A stretch of 34,231 nt of DNA from positions 1 through 34,231 of the forward strand of contig JAJRSW010000047.1 in assembly GCA_024278595.1 (NCBI GenBank), read 5' to 3'. Below, piece by piece: positions 25,454 through 32,938 of this stretch. Made by a program: the position numbers and the translations under genes. The stretch's first letter is position 1. Every line of letters starts with the position of its first letter. This DNA comes from Fidelibacterota bacterium. GTDB lineage: Bacteria; Fidelibacterota; UBA8477; JABMPR01. The notes below the pieces were generated by a model, which did no database searches, had not been told where the DNA came from, and worked only from the letters and a program-made list of their open reading frames with translations.

Positions 25454-27832
25454 ATGATCGATCGTATCGTCGGGCTGCTAAGCCCACGACCCATGGTTGT
25501 GGTCTCGTTGGCTTTTATGCTTGGAATATTGCTGGAACAAACCCTCCGAATTGGACCTTTAGTGATCCTCTTGCTCATGCTGGTCGTTGCGGTGGGACTA
25601 TTTGTCCCAAAGGTTCATTCCTGGGGAATCATCGTGATCCTGCTCCTTTTATCCGGAAGTCTCCGCCTGGCTACCCACCAACTTCAGCCCAATAGTTCTC
25701 TCGCCAAATTCACCGCTCAGCATGATTCGATCTACCAGGTAACTGCCATCGTTGGAAATGTTGGAGAAACTCGTAAAGGCACCCCGAAATACACGCTCTC
25801 GCCAGAGCTAATAGATCAGATTGGTATCTCCCATGGCAGCATGATCCTTTACGCCAAGGACCTCCTGGAGATTCCTGAAATAGGGGATACCCTGATTGCA
25901 CCGATGTTGCTGAATCAACCACGGGAACAACGGAATCCTCACGAATTCAATTATGCCTACTATCTTGAAAAGCAGGGGATCTTTCTGGAGGGTTTCATTG
26001 ACGATGTGGAACAAGTGGTGCTCCACAGATCGCTGGATATAACCACCGCCAAGCTCATGCTGACATTGAGAGATCTGATCAAATATCATTTTCTTAAAGA
26101 TCTCTCCCCACGCTCAGCTGGGATCATGTCAGCATTGATCCTGGGGGAACGTAGCGATGTGGATGACCAGATTAAATCTGATTTTGCTAATACCGGAGTG
26201 ATCCACGTGCTTGCAGTAAGCGGTCTGCATGTGGGATACGTATCGCTCATCCTCATAACCATGATCGGTATACTCCGTATCGCACATCGTCCCAAAACCC
26301 TGCTGGTCATCCTTGGATTGGGGTTTTACGTGATCCTCACTGGAGGTGCAGCCTCGGTCATGCGAGCTTCCATCATGGCGGGGTTGATCTTAACTGCTAA
26401 TCTGATCGAGAGAAAGACCGATATATTCAACATTCTGGCAACTGCCGCACTGCTCATCCTGTTGATCGATCCCATGCAACTGGGGGGCATTGGGTTCCAA
26501 CTCTCATTTTCGGCGGTCCTGAGCATTGTGATGCTTTTTCCAATACTCAGGGAATGGATTCCAAAATTCAACCCAAAATCAAAACTGACAAGCCAATTTA
26601 TAAACGGACTGGTGGACCTTTTTTTGGTTTCCCTGGCAGCCCAATTGGGAACATTGGCAATCACCATCTACTATTTTCATAAAATCCCCATCATTAGTCT
26701 GGCGGCCAATATTATTGTTGTCCCGCTGATCGGGCTGATTGTGGCAACCGGCTTAACCTCACTGCTGGTGGGGTCCCTCTTTCCAATCCTTGCTGAGCTA
26801 TGGGCAGCACTGCTGGATGGCGTCATTGATCTCATGCTCTGGTTTGTGCAGTTCTGCGCCCAATTCGAATGGGCTTTTGTTACGACGCGTTCGATCCAAA
26901 TGTTCGAGGTCATCCTCATTCTCTCAGCGGTCTCTTCAATCGCTCTCCTCCAGCGTTCCAGGCTACCCATGCTTTGGACCATTCTATTCCTGACCTGGGG
27001 TGATCTCACGGTCTGGTCGGATCTATCCGGATCACCTGGGTTGGAGCTTGTCATGCTGGATGTGGGGCAGGGGGATGCCATGGTGATCCACACGCCTAAT
27101 GGAAAGACCATGGTCATTGATGCTGGTCTGAATTTTGGTGGTAGGGACATGGGTAAGGATGTTATTTCGCCTTATCTGGTCCACCGTAACTGGAATAAAA
27201 TTGACCTCCTGGTCCTGACCCATCCCCACAACGATCATATGGGGGGCGCTCATTATTTATTGACCCACCACGCTGTGGGGAAGGTGCTATTGCAGGATAT
27301 TGATTATGATTCTTACGGGTACCGGAAATTACAGGCCACCCTGGATTCGTTACAGATTCCCACATCTGACGCGTGTACTGGAAAAATTGATTCGGCATTG
27401 GCGCCTGTATATCTGAGAGTGATGGGGCCCAAACAATTTGATGCCATTTCCCAGCCTGCTAATGTGAACAACGTTTCAATTGTCCTCCAGTTGTTCTACG
27501 GACAAAGCTCCCTCCTGTTGACTGGAGATGCAGAACAAGAAGTTGAGGCCGCTCAGTTAGGCTTCGGTGCCTTATTGGAGAGTGATCTGATCAAAGTTCC
27601 GCATCACGGTTCAAGGACCAGTTCGACCCGGAAATATCTGAACTTCGTGGATCCCAATGTGGGTCTCATAAGTCTGGGTACCCGTAATAAATACAAACAT
27701 CCAGCCCCCATCACTCTGAAACATTATGCTGAATTGGGGGCTGAGATCCATCGCACAGATCTGGAGGGGGCCCTTATTTATATAAGTGATGGAACTGAGT
27801 GGGTTAATCATGATTGGAAGACCGGACATTGA
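25454..27832 (+). CDS. comEC: ComEC/Rec2-family DNA uptake channel
   Basis: A 792-residue polytopic membrane protein. Two or three N-terminal membrane helices are followed by an OB-like DUF4131 region (about 60-180), then the Competence domain with many helices (about 205-500; typical phrases A-L-I-L-G-E-R-S and V-L-A-V-S-G-L-H-V-G). A C-terminal metallo-beta-lactamase domain (about 530-780) has L-D-V-G-Q-G-D-A, V-I-D-A-G, T-H-P-H-N-D-H-M-G-G, T-G-D-A-E and V-P-H-H-G-S. ComEC carries single-stranded DNA across the inner membrane in natural transformation; the nuclease-like domain may degrade the other strand. All parts appear intact. ATG 25454 with upstream TAGGA is preferred over an in-frame TTG at 25403, because the first membrane helix begins at once. 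No other competence genes are in the window. Confidence 0.95.
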   Translation: MIDRIVGLLSPRPMVVVSLAFMLGILLEQTLRIGPLVILLLMLVVAVGLFVPKVHSWGIIVILLLLSGSLRLATHQLQPNSSLAKFTAQHDSIYQVTAIVGNVGETRKGTPKYTLSPELIDQIGISHGSMILYAKDLLEIPEIGDTLIAPMLLNQPREQRNPHEFNYAYYLEKQGIFLEGFIDDVEQVVLHRSLDITTAKLMLTLRDLIKYHFLKDLSPRSAGIMSALILGERSDVDDQIKSDFANTGVIHVLAVSGLHVGYVSLILITMIGILRIAHRPKTLLVILGLGFYVILTGGAASVMRASIMAGLILTANLIERKTDIFNILATAALLILLIDPMQLGGIGFQLSFSAVLSIVMLFPILREWIPKFNPKSKLTSQFINGLVDLFLVSLAAQLGTLAITIYYFHKIPIISLAANIIVVPLIGLIVATGLTSLLVGSLFPILAELWAALLDGVIDLMLWFVQFCAQFEWAFVTTRSIQMFEVILILSAVSSIALLQRSRLPMLWTILFLTWGDLTVWSDLSGSPGLELVMLDVGQGDAMVIHTPNGKTMVIDAGLNFGGRDMGKDVISPYLVHRNWNKIDLLVLTHPHNDHMGGAHYLLTHHAVGKVLLQDIDYDSYGYRKLQATLDSLQIPTSDACTGKIDSALAPVYLRVMGPKQFDAISQPANVNNVSIVLQLFYGQSSLLLTGDAEQEVEAAQLGFGALLESDLIKVPHHGSRTSSTRKYLNFVDPNVGLISLGTRNKYKHPAPITLKHYAELGAEIHRTDLEGALIYISDGTEWVNHDWKTGH

Positions 27833-28000
27833 GGCCCTGGAAATGTTATGGATATCAGTGAGAGTACTTTTGCTAGTTCAATATAAGTCAGCACCCCATA
27901 ATTGGATCCAGGCAAATTACCACGAAGCAGCTTTTACGGTTTATATCCCGGATTATCTGGTCATATTAAATGAAGCGGATTAGCCTATGGGAGAATAGTC

Positions 28001-29326
28001 ATGATAGCACCAACCCTCATCAAAAATGCCCGGTGTGTCTCATCGCAGGGAATCATTCAACAAGATGTTCTTATAGAAAATGGCCGGATCTCTAAACTGG
28101 GACAGCTCAATCAGAGGACTGCCGAGAAGGTAATTGATGCCAGTCATCTTTTCCTGCTTCCCGGGGTGCTTGATCCCCAAGTTCATTTCCGGGATCCGGG
28201 CTTAACCTGGAAAGAGGATCTTAGAACAGGGGCTATTGCAGCTGCTTCGGGCGGTGTAACCAGTTTCTTTGATATGCCCAATACCAAGCCTTCAACCATC
28301 ACCATTGATACCATGGCCGAACGTAAACAATCCGCCTCGGAAAAATGCATTGTGAATTACAATTTCTTCATGGGTGCCACAAATACCAATTTAGCTGAAT
28401 TAAATAGTGTGGAGAATGTTCCAGGGATCAAGATCTTCATGGGCTCATCCACGGGTGACCTGTTGGTGAGTGATGTGCAGGATCTGGACCATATTTTTAG
28501 TCATGGGACGCGCCTCATTGCTGTTCATGCTGAAGATGATGAAATTATTAACGCTGCTCGAGAGATCTACAAAAATTCCAAGGATTTTAACCATCACCAA
28601 TTCGTCCGGCCTGCGGATGCTGCTTTGAAGTCGACTACTCTGGCAGTTGAGCTGTCCATCAAGTATCAGCGACGTTTGCATATTCTCCATCTTACCACTC
28701 AAGATGAGGTTCGCTATTTGAGCACTCAGAAGGAAAAAGGACCCATATCGGTAGAAGTGTGTCCGCAGCATTTTCTGCTTTCTGCACCATTTATTTATCA
28801 GAAACTGGGAGCCTATGCCCAAATGAATCCACCTATACGGGGTATTGAACATGGGGCAGCCTTATGGAATGGTTTGCTTGATGGTGTCATCGATTGTATT
28901 GCCACTGATCACGCCCCACATACTCATGCAGAAAAAGCCCAGCCATTTGGAAAAGCACCCTCTGGTATGCCTGGTGTTGAAACTTCCCTGCCCTTGATGC
29001 TTGATCGTACGAACCGGGGCCTGTGCAAGCTGGAAAATGTAGTTAATTGGATGTGCGAAAAACCGATGGAATTATATGGAGTCCGGAATAAAGGTTTTAT
29101 CAGGCAGGGATATGATGCAGACCTGGTTCTGGTGGATATGCGACAACAGAAAACAATTGAAAATGGGAAGCTCTTTACCAGGGTCAACTGGAGTCCGTTT
29201 GATGGGTGGACCACCACGGGTTGGCCGGTAACGACCATGGTAAATGGTCATATTGTTTTTCAGGATGGGGGAATTGATGAAAGTGTTAAAGGTCAGGAGA
29301 TCCAGATCTCAGATCGTTATTCATGA
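28001..29326 (+). CDS. pyrC: Dihydroorotase (amidohydrolase) with Q-V-H metal motif
   Basis: A 441-residue amidohydrolase that closes carbamoyl-aspartate to dihydroorotate in pyrimidine synthesis. Landmarks are D58-P-Q60-V-H62-F-R, F-D-M-P-N-T-K-P, the carboxylated Lys in G-I-K144-I-F-M-G-S-S-T-G, H176 in V-H-A-E-D, H230 in L-H-I-L-H, and D303 in A-T-D-H-A-P-H. In the classic D-x-H-x-H motif the first His is Gln60 here. I recall the same Q-V-H in Bacteroidetes dihydroorotases, so this looks lineage-typical rather than a defect. The start has GGGAG seven bases upstream. It lies 168 bases after comEC. Its 3' end overlaps the convergent SGNH hydrolase gene by 41 bases. Dihydropyrimidinase or allantoinase are less likely relatives. 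Confidence 0.9.
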   Translation: MIAPTLIKNARCVSSQGIIQQDVLIENGRISKLGQLNQRTAEKVIDASHLFLLPGVLDPQVHFRDPGLTWKEDLRTGAIAAASGGVTSFFDMPNTKPSTITIDTMAERKQSASEKCIVNYNFFMGATNTNLAELNSVENVPGIKIFMGSSTGDLLVSDVQDLDHIFSHGTRLIAVHAEDDEIINAAREIYKNSKDFNHHQFVRPADAALKSTTLAVELSIKYQRRLHILHLTTQDEVRYLSTQKEKGPISVEVCPQHFLLSAPFIYQKLGAYAQMNPPIRGIEHGAALWNGLLDGVIDCIATDHAPHTHAEKAQPFGKAPSGMPGVETSLPLMLDRTNRGLCKLENVVNWMCEKPMELYGVRNKGFIRQGYDADLVLVDMRQQKTIENGKLFTRVNWSPFDGWTTTGWPVTTMVNGHIVFQDGGIDESVKGQEIQISDRYS

Positions 29327-29924
29327 GTAGAAAATCATAAATGTGCTGAGCCAGGAGTGCATGCCCTGTTTTAACAGGATGGATCTGATCCGCTGCCCAT
29401 GCTGTGGCAGGTGCGTTCTTAATTGCAGTATCAAATATTGCTTGAGTATCCAGAACGGGCAGCTTGTATTCAGAACTCAGTTTACGGACCACACCGATAT
29501 ATTGTGACATCCTCAGATAAAGTGCAGCTGTTTTGGTGTCCGAAATATAGTAGGGAGTCAAAAGTTGGATCCGGCTTTTTGGCAAGTATTTTCGTAGCGC
29601 CAGGATAAGTTTCCCATAATCAGCTTCATATTCCTGAAGCGGGACGGCCTGGTTATCAGACATGAAATCATGATAGGCATCGTTGATTCCGATCTTGATC
29701 ACGATAACATCCGGAGTATGCGGGACCACGTCAGTTTTGTAGCGCGCAAGCAAGTCCTGGATCGTATGCCCGTTTACACCGGAATTGATGACGCGAACCT
29801 TCTTCTGGTGTGCTTGTTTCTGAAATAGTTTGGCGAGCATAGCCACAAATCCATCACCCAGAGGATTGCCCTTTGACTTACCGCCAGCAGTAATGCTGTC
29901 CCCAAAAAATAATATTTTCACCAT
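29286..29924 (-). CDS. SGNH/GDSL-family hydrolase (esterase/lipase)
   Basis: A 212-residue SGNH hydrolase with all four blocks: G8-D9-S10-I-T (catalytic Ser10), N47-S-G49 (block II Gly), G-I-N81-D (oxyanion Asn81) and D179-Q-I-H182-P (catalytic Asp and His). No signal peptide is seen, so it is probably cytoplasmic. The family includes TesA-type thioesterases, acetyl-esterases and lysophospholipases; the substrate cannot be told from the sequence. The gene starts 14 bases after the flavoprotein gene on the same strand, so the two form a minus-strand operon. Its end overlaps the convergent dihydroorotase gene by 41 bases. The ribosome binding site is weak, and expression may depend on the upstream gene. 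Confidence 0.9.
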   Translation of the reverse strand: MVKILFFGDSITAGGKSKGNPLGDGFVAMLAKLFQKQAHQKKVRVINSGVNGHTIQDLLARYKTDVVPHTPDVIVIKIGINDAYHDFMSDNQAVPLQEYEADYGKLILALRKYLPKSRIQLLTPYYISDTKTAALYLRMSQYIGVVRKLSSEYKLPVLDTQAIFDTAIKNAPATAWAADQIHPVKTGHALLAQHIYDFLLMNNDLRSGSPDL

Positions 29925-29938
29925 CGATCTGTTCTCGT

Positions 29939-30604
29939 CTAGCGCATCGTTCTGATCTCATCCAAAGCTTTTTTAGAAATATCCGGGACCATTACATTTT
30001 CGGCAGGAAATCCCACAACCAGCAAGAGGAAGGGTCGTTCGCCAGTTGGTCTCCGCAATATTTTACTTAGGAAATTCATGGGACTGGGTGTGTGGGTCAG
30101 CGTTGCCAGACCCGCATTATGTAGTGCTGTGATCAACATCCCGGTAGCAATGCCGGTTGATTCCTTGGAATAGTAATTTTTAAGCTGTTTCTGATTCTGA
30201 TCCAATTGGTATTTTTGTTCAAAGATCGCAATCAGGACCGGGGCTTTATCCAGAAAAGGTTTATCCGCACTGGTCCCCAATGGTTGCAGCGTCTCGAGCC
30301 AGGTCTCGCCAGCCCGTCCGGCATAAAATTCCTGTTCTTCTTTTTCGGCTGCCAGGCGGATATTACGTTTTACCGCCGGATCTTTGATCACCACAAAGTG
30401 CCAGGGTTGTTGATTCGCACCGCTGGGAGCTGTGCCAGCAGAAAGGATACAACTGTCAATGATCTTCAAGCTGACCGCTTCGTCAGAAAACTCACGGACA
30501 CTCCGCCTGGTTTTCAGCAGGTCATAAAAAATTGTTGCGCGATCGAGCATATTGGTCTGTGAGCGCTTTGTGTAACCCGATAGCGGGATAAAGTTATGGT
30601 ACAT
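29939..30604 (-). CDS. Iodotyrosine deiodinase-like flavoprotein (nitroreductase fold)
   Basis: A 221-residue FMN protein of the nitroreductase superfamily. Its whole length parallels animal iodotyrosine deiodinase as I remember it: N-terminal F-I-P-L-S, F-Y-D-L-L-K-T-R-R-S-V-R (FMN phosphate site), A-G-T-A-P-S-G-A-N-Q-Q-P-W-H-F-V-V-I-K-D-P, and the C-terminal G-R-P with V-G-F-P and V-P-D. In the active-site lid, E90, Y94 and K115 have the spacing (4 and 21) of the halotyrosine-binding Glu-Tyr-Lys triad. This favours reductive dehalogenation of halogenated tyrosine over general nitroreduction. No signal peptide; cytoplasmic. The start at 30604 is supported by AAGGTGAT just upstream. It leads an operon with the SGNH hydrolase. 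The physiological substrate is unproven. Confidence 0.85.
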   Translation of the reverse strand: MYHNFIPLSGYTKRSQTNMLDRATIFYDLLKTRRSVREFSDEAVSLKIIDSCILSAGTAPSGANQQPWHFVVIKDPAVKRNIRLAAEKEEQEFYAGRAGETWLETLQPLGTSADKPFLDKAPVLIAIFEQKYQLDQNQKQLKNYYSKESTGIATGMLITALHNAGLATLTHTPSPMNFLSKILRRPTGERPFLLLVVGFPAENVMVPDISKKALDEIRTMR

Positions 30605-30858
30605 AAATCACCTTTGTTCTCAGTTAACAATGGTAGAAACTAACCCTGGCGGAAATAAATATTACCAATTATTGATTAAGAATGGGGGGCTTTTGGTGTA
30701 GCAAGGATCAGAATCTAACCACTAATGGAGCAGATAAACTTAAGGCATGCCTGATCCTTTGCCGGCTGCGATACAGCTCTGTTTTTTATTTTGATGATTT
30801 GTTGACCCGCCGTCGCCTCATGTCATTCGGCTATGGTGTGGTCGACTTCACTTTTGCA
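30605..30858. other. Non-coding stretch upstream of the flavoprotein gene
   Basis: About 250 bases between the minus-strand flavoprotein gene and the tRNA-Leu region. I see no gene. The plus-strand frame that runs through it continues across the tRNA in antisense and is not credible. A small GCTG-CGATA-CAGC hairpin followed by a T-rich run lies near 30769-30795 on the plus strand; it is too weak to call a terminator. Confidence 0.4.
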
Positions 30859-30871
30859 GAGCGTAGTCGAG
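30859..30871. repeat. Second copy of dispersed repeat core (GAGCGTAGTCGAG)
   Basis: It matches the core at 1435-1447 (reverse strand GAGCGGAGTCGAG) at 12 of 13 positions. It lies directly against the 3' end of the tRNA-Leu gene. Confidence 0.55.
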
Positions 30872-30955
30872 TACCAGAGGGGGGAGTCGAACCCCCACAG
30901 TGTTGCCACCGGTGGATTTTGAGTCCACTGCGTCTACCAATTCCGCCACCCTGGC
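30872..30955 (-). tRNA. tRNA-Leu (anticodon CAA)
   Basis: An 84-base class II tRNA on the minus strand. The acceptor GCCAGGG pairs with CTCTGGT (two wobble pairs), with discriminator A. The D arm is TGGCGGAATTGGTAGACGC. The anticodon loop CTCAAAA lies between GTGGA and TCCAC, giving anticodon CAA. The variable arm is CGGTGGCAACACTG and the T arm is GGGGG-TTCGACT-CCCCC. CCA is not encoded. A near-consensus promoter lies just upstream. Confidence 0.97.
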
Positions 30956-30975
30956 CATTTCTAAAAGCGCGCGCC

Positions 30976-31004
30976 ATGATACATTCAGGGAAGCTATGTG
31001 TCAA
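30976..31004 (-). promoter_or_regulatory. tRNA-Leu promoter, near-consensus sigma70 type with GCGCGC discriminator
   Basis: On the minus strand: -35 TTGACA (31004-30999), a 17-base spacer, then -10 TATCAT (30981-30976). GGCGCGCGC (to 30967) and TTTTAGAAAT follow, then the tRNA. The hexamers and spacing are almost ideal. The GC-rich discriminator matches the one before tRNA-Ser(GCU). Confidence 0.85.
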
Positions 31005-31081
31005 TAAAATGCTGTGCTTTGAACATAAAAATGTTTATCATTAGCGAATATTGATCAAAACCCCAAAAAGGAGGAGCCGTC

Positions 31082-32869
31082 GTGGAATTCAAAACGATTG
31101 CCGAGATGTTTCTTAATGTAACAAAGAATTTCCCCGAGACTGAGCTGTTTACTGAAAAAGTGGATGGGCAGTGGGTTGGTGATAAGGGAAAAGACATATA
31201 CGAGATGGTGAAAAATGCCTCTTATGGCCTGGCTGCCCTGGGCATTCAGCCAAAAGATAATTTGGCTATTTTATCTGCGAATTGTCGTCGTTGGGCTTAT
31301 TCTGACTATGCAACTACCACCCGAGGAGCAACATCGGTCACGGTGTATCCAACGCTGATCGCCAAGCAAGTGCAATACATACTGGCTCACTCTGATTCTA
31401 AATTGGTCTTTGCCCAGGATAAATTACAAATGGATAAACTCATGGAAATCAAGGATCAGTGCCCCGAGTTGAAGGCCATTGTATATTTTGATGAAGCGCT
31501 GACTTATGATGAAGAAAACATCATCTCCTTCAACACACTCATGGAAAAGGGGAAAGCCTTTCAAAAAACTGATAAATCTTATGATTACGAAGCTGGGGCT
31601 TTACAGGTAAAATCAGATGATATCCTCACGCTCATCTACACCAGCGGGACTACTGGGAACCCCAAGGGTGTCATGCTTACCCACGGAAACCTGGTGAGTA
31701 ATATTCTTGCTTCAAATGCCAGGCTTGGAATCACCGCTGAAGATAAATTCTTATCCTTCCTGCCTCTGAGTCACAGTTTTGAGCGCTTGGGTGATTATGT
31801 CGGCACCCATATGGGCGCCAACATCACTTACGCTGAATCCATGGAAAAAGTGATCGAAAATCTGAAGGAGGTGGAACCCACCGTTGCTATGTCGGTGCCC
31901 CGTTTATACGAGAAGATGTATGCCGGTGTTCAGGCGAAATTTGCGGCTGGATCATTCATTAAACGAAAGATCGCTGCCTGGGCAGTAAAAACTGGTTATG
32001 AATATGTAGATGCCCGTAATGCCGGTACGATCTCTCCCAAGCTGGCCAAGAAAAAGAAACGTGCTGATAAATTGGTACTGGGAAAGGTTCAAGCTCTGCT
32101 AGGTCCTCGCTTCAAGTACTTTGCAAGTGGTGGAGCACCCCTGTCTAGTGAGATTGGTCGCTTCTTTGATGCTGCCGGTGTTTCGATCCTCGAAGGCTAT
32201 GGTTTATCAGAAACATCCCCAGTCATTACGCTGAATCCACCCCATGATTTTCGATTCGGCACGGTAGGGCCGACAATTGACGGTGTCGAGGTTAAAATCG
32301 CTGATGATGGTGAGATCTTATCCCGTGGTCCCCACATCATGAAGGGGTATTACAAGGATGAAGCCGGAACTCGCGAAGCAATTAACGACGATGGCTGGTT
32401 TCACACTGGAGATATCGGTGTGATCGATGATGGTTATCTCCGGATCACTGACCGTAAAAAGAATATCATTGTCACAGCGGGAGGCAAGAATATTGCGCCA
32501 GCCCCCATGGAAGGCGCCTTGATCCTGAACAAGTATTTTGAGCAGGCTCTGGTCATCGGTGACCGACGCAAGTTCGTATCTGCCATTATGGTTCCCAATT
32601 TCGTAGAATTAGGCTCCTGGGCCACTGATAACGGCATTACCGATACCAGTGCTGAGTCCTTGATCAATGATACCAAGGTATACGACATGCTCATGGGTGA
32701 AGTTGAAAGTGTCATGCAGAATTTCAGTAGTTATGAAGCAGTCAAGAAGATCATGCTGCTGCCTAAGGAATTCAATATTGAGGATGGTACCTTAACCCCG
32801 ACCCTTAAAATCAAAAAACGGGTTGTTGAAGAACGGTTCAAGAATGAAATAGATGCGCTTTACGAATAA
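31082..32869 (+). CDS. Long-chain acyl-CoA synthetase (AMP-forming)
   Basis: A 595-residue ANL-superfamily ligase of the FadD15-like long-chain type. It activates fatty acids with ATP and CoA through an acyl-adenylate. Motifs are the P loop Y-T-S-G-T-T-G-N-P-K-G-V-M-L-T-H, G-Y-G-L-S-E-T-S-P-V, D-G-W-F-H-T-G-D-I-G, the hinge D-R-K-K-N-I-I-V-T-A-G-G-K-N-I-A-P, and a C-terminal Lys in T-P-T-L-K-I-K-K-R-V. It is soluble or peripheral to the inner membrane. The start is GTG 31082, with a strong AGGAGGAG upstream. It is divergent from tRNA-Leu. A terminator follows, then gpsA, which uses glycerol-3-phosphate chemistry for phospholipids, so lipid supply is the common theme. Confidence 0.95.
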   Translation: MEFKTIAEMFLNVTKNFPETELFTEKVDGQWVGDKGKDIYEMVKNASYGLAALGIQPKDNLAILSANCRRWAYSDYATTTRGATSVTVYPTLIAKQVQYILAHSDSKLVFAQDKLQMDKLMEIKDQCPELKAIVYFDEALTYDEENIISFNTLMEKGKAFQKTDKSYDYEAGALQVKSDDILTLIYTSGTTGNPKGVMLTHGNLVSNILASNARLGITAEDKFLSFLPLSHSFERLGDYVGTHMGANITYAESMEKVIENLKEVEPTVAMSVPRLYEKMYAGVQAKFAAGSFIKRKIAAWAVKTGYEYVDARNAGTISPKLAKKKKRADKLVLGKVQALLGPRFKYFASGGAPLSSEIGRFFDAAGVSILEGYGLSETSPVITLNPPHDFRFGTVGPTIDGVEVKIADDGEILSRGPHIMKGYYKDEAGTREAINDDGWFHTGDIGVIDDGYLRITDRKKNIIVTAGGKNIAPAPMEGALILNKYFEQALVIGDRRKFVSAIMVPNFVELGSWATDNGITDTSAESLINDTKVYDMLMGEVESVMQNFSSYEAVKKIMLLPKEFNIEDGTLTPTLKIKKRVVEERFKNEIDALYE

Positions 32870-32889
32870 CAGTCACTAAAACAATACCA

Positions 32890-32923
32890 AGAGCTCCTGC
32901 TGCAGATCGGGGGCTCTTTTTTT
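32890..32923 (+). terminator. Rho-independent terminator after acyl-CoA synthetase
   Basis: AGAGCTCC (32890-32897) pairs with GGGGCTCT (32910-32917), with one T-G pair and a 12-base loop. A run of seven T ends at 32923. It lies 21 bases after the stop. The ribosome binding site of gpsA begins immediately after the T run, so some read-through is possible. Confidence 0.88.
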
Positions 32924-32938
32924 AGAGAGGACTCATCC

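Noticed and set aside
26677..27150. 157-codon minus-strand frame opposite comEC
   Set aside because: It is an antisense shadow; the sense frame holds clear ComEC motifs.
27786..27983. 65-codon plus-strand frame at the end of comEC
   Set aside because: It begins inside comEC in another frame and has no recognisable domain or good start.
30682..31044. Plus-strand open frame of 120 codons
   Set aside because: It runs antisense through tRNA-Leu and its promoter, and has no protein similarity that I recognise.
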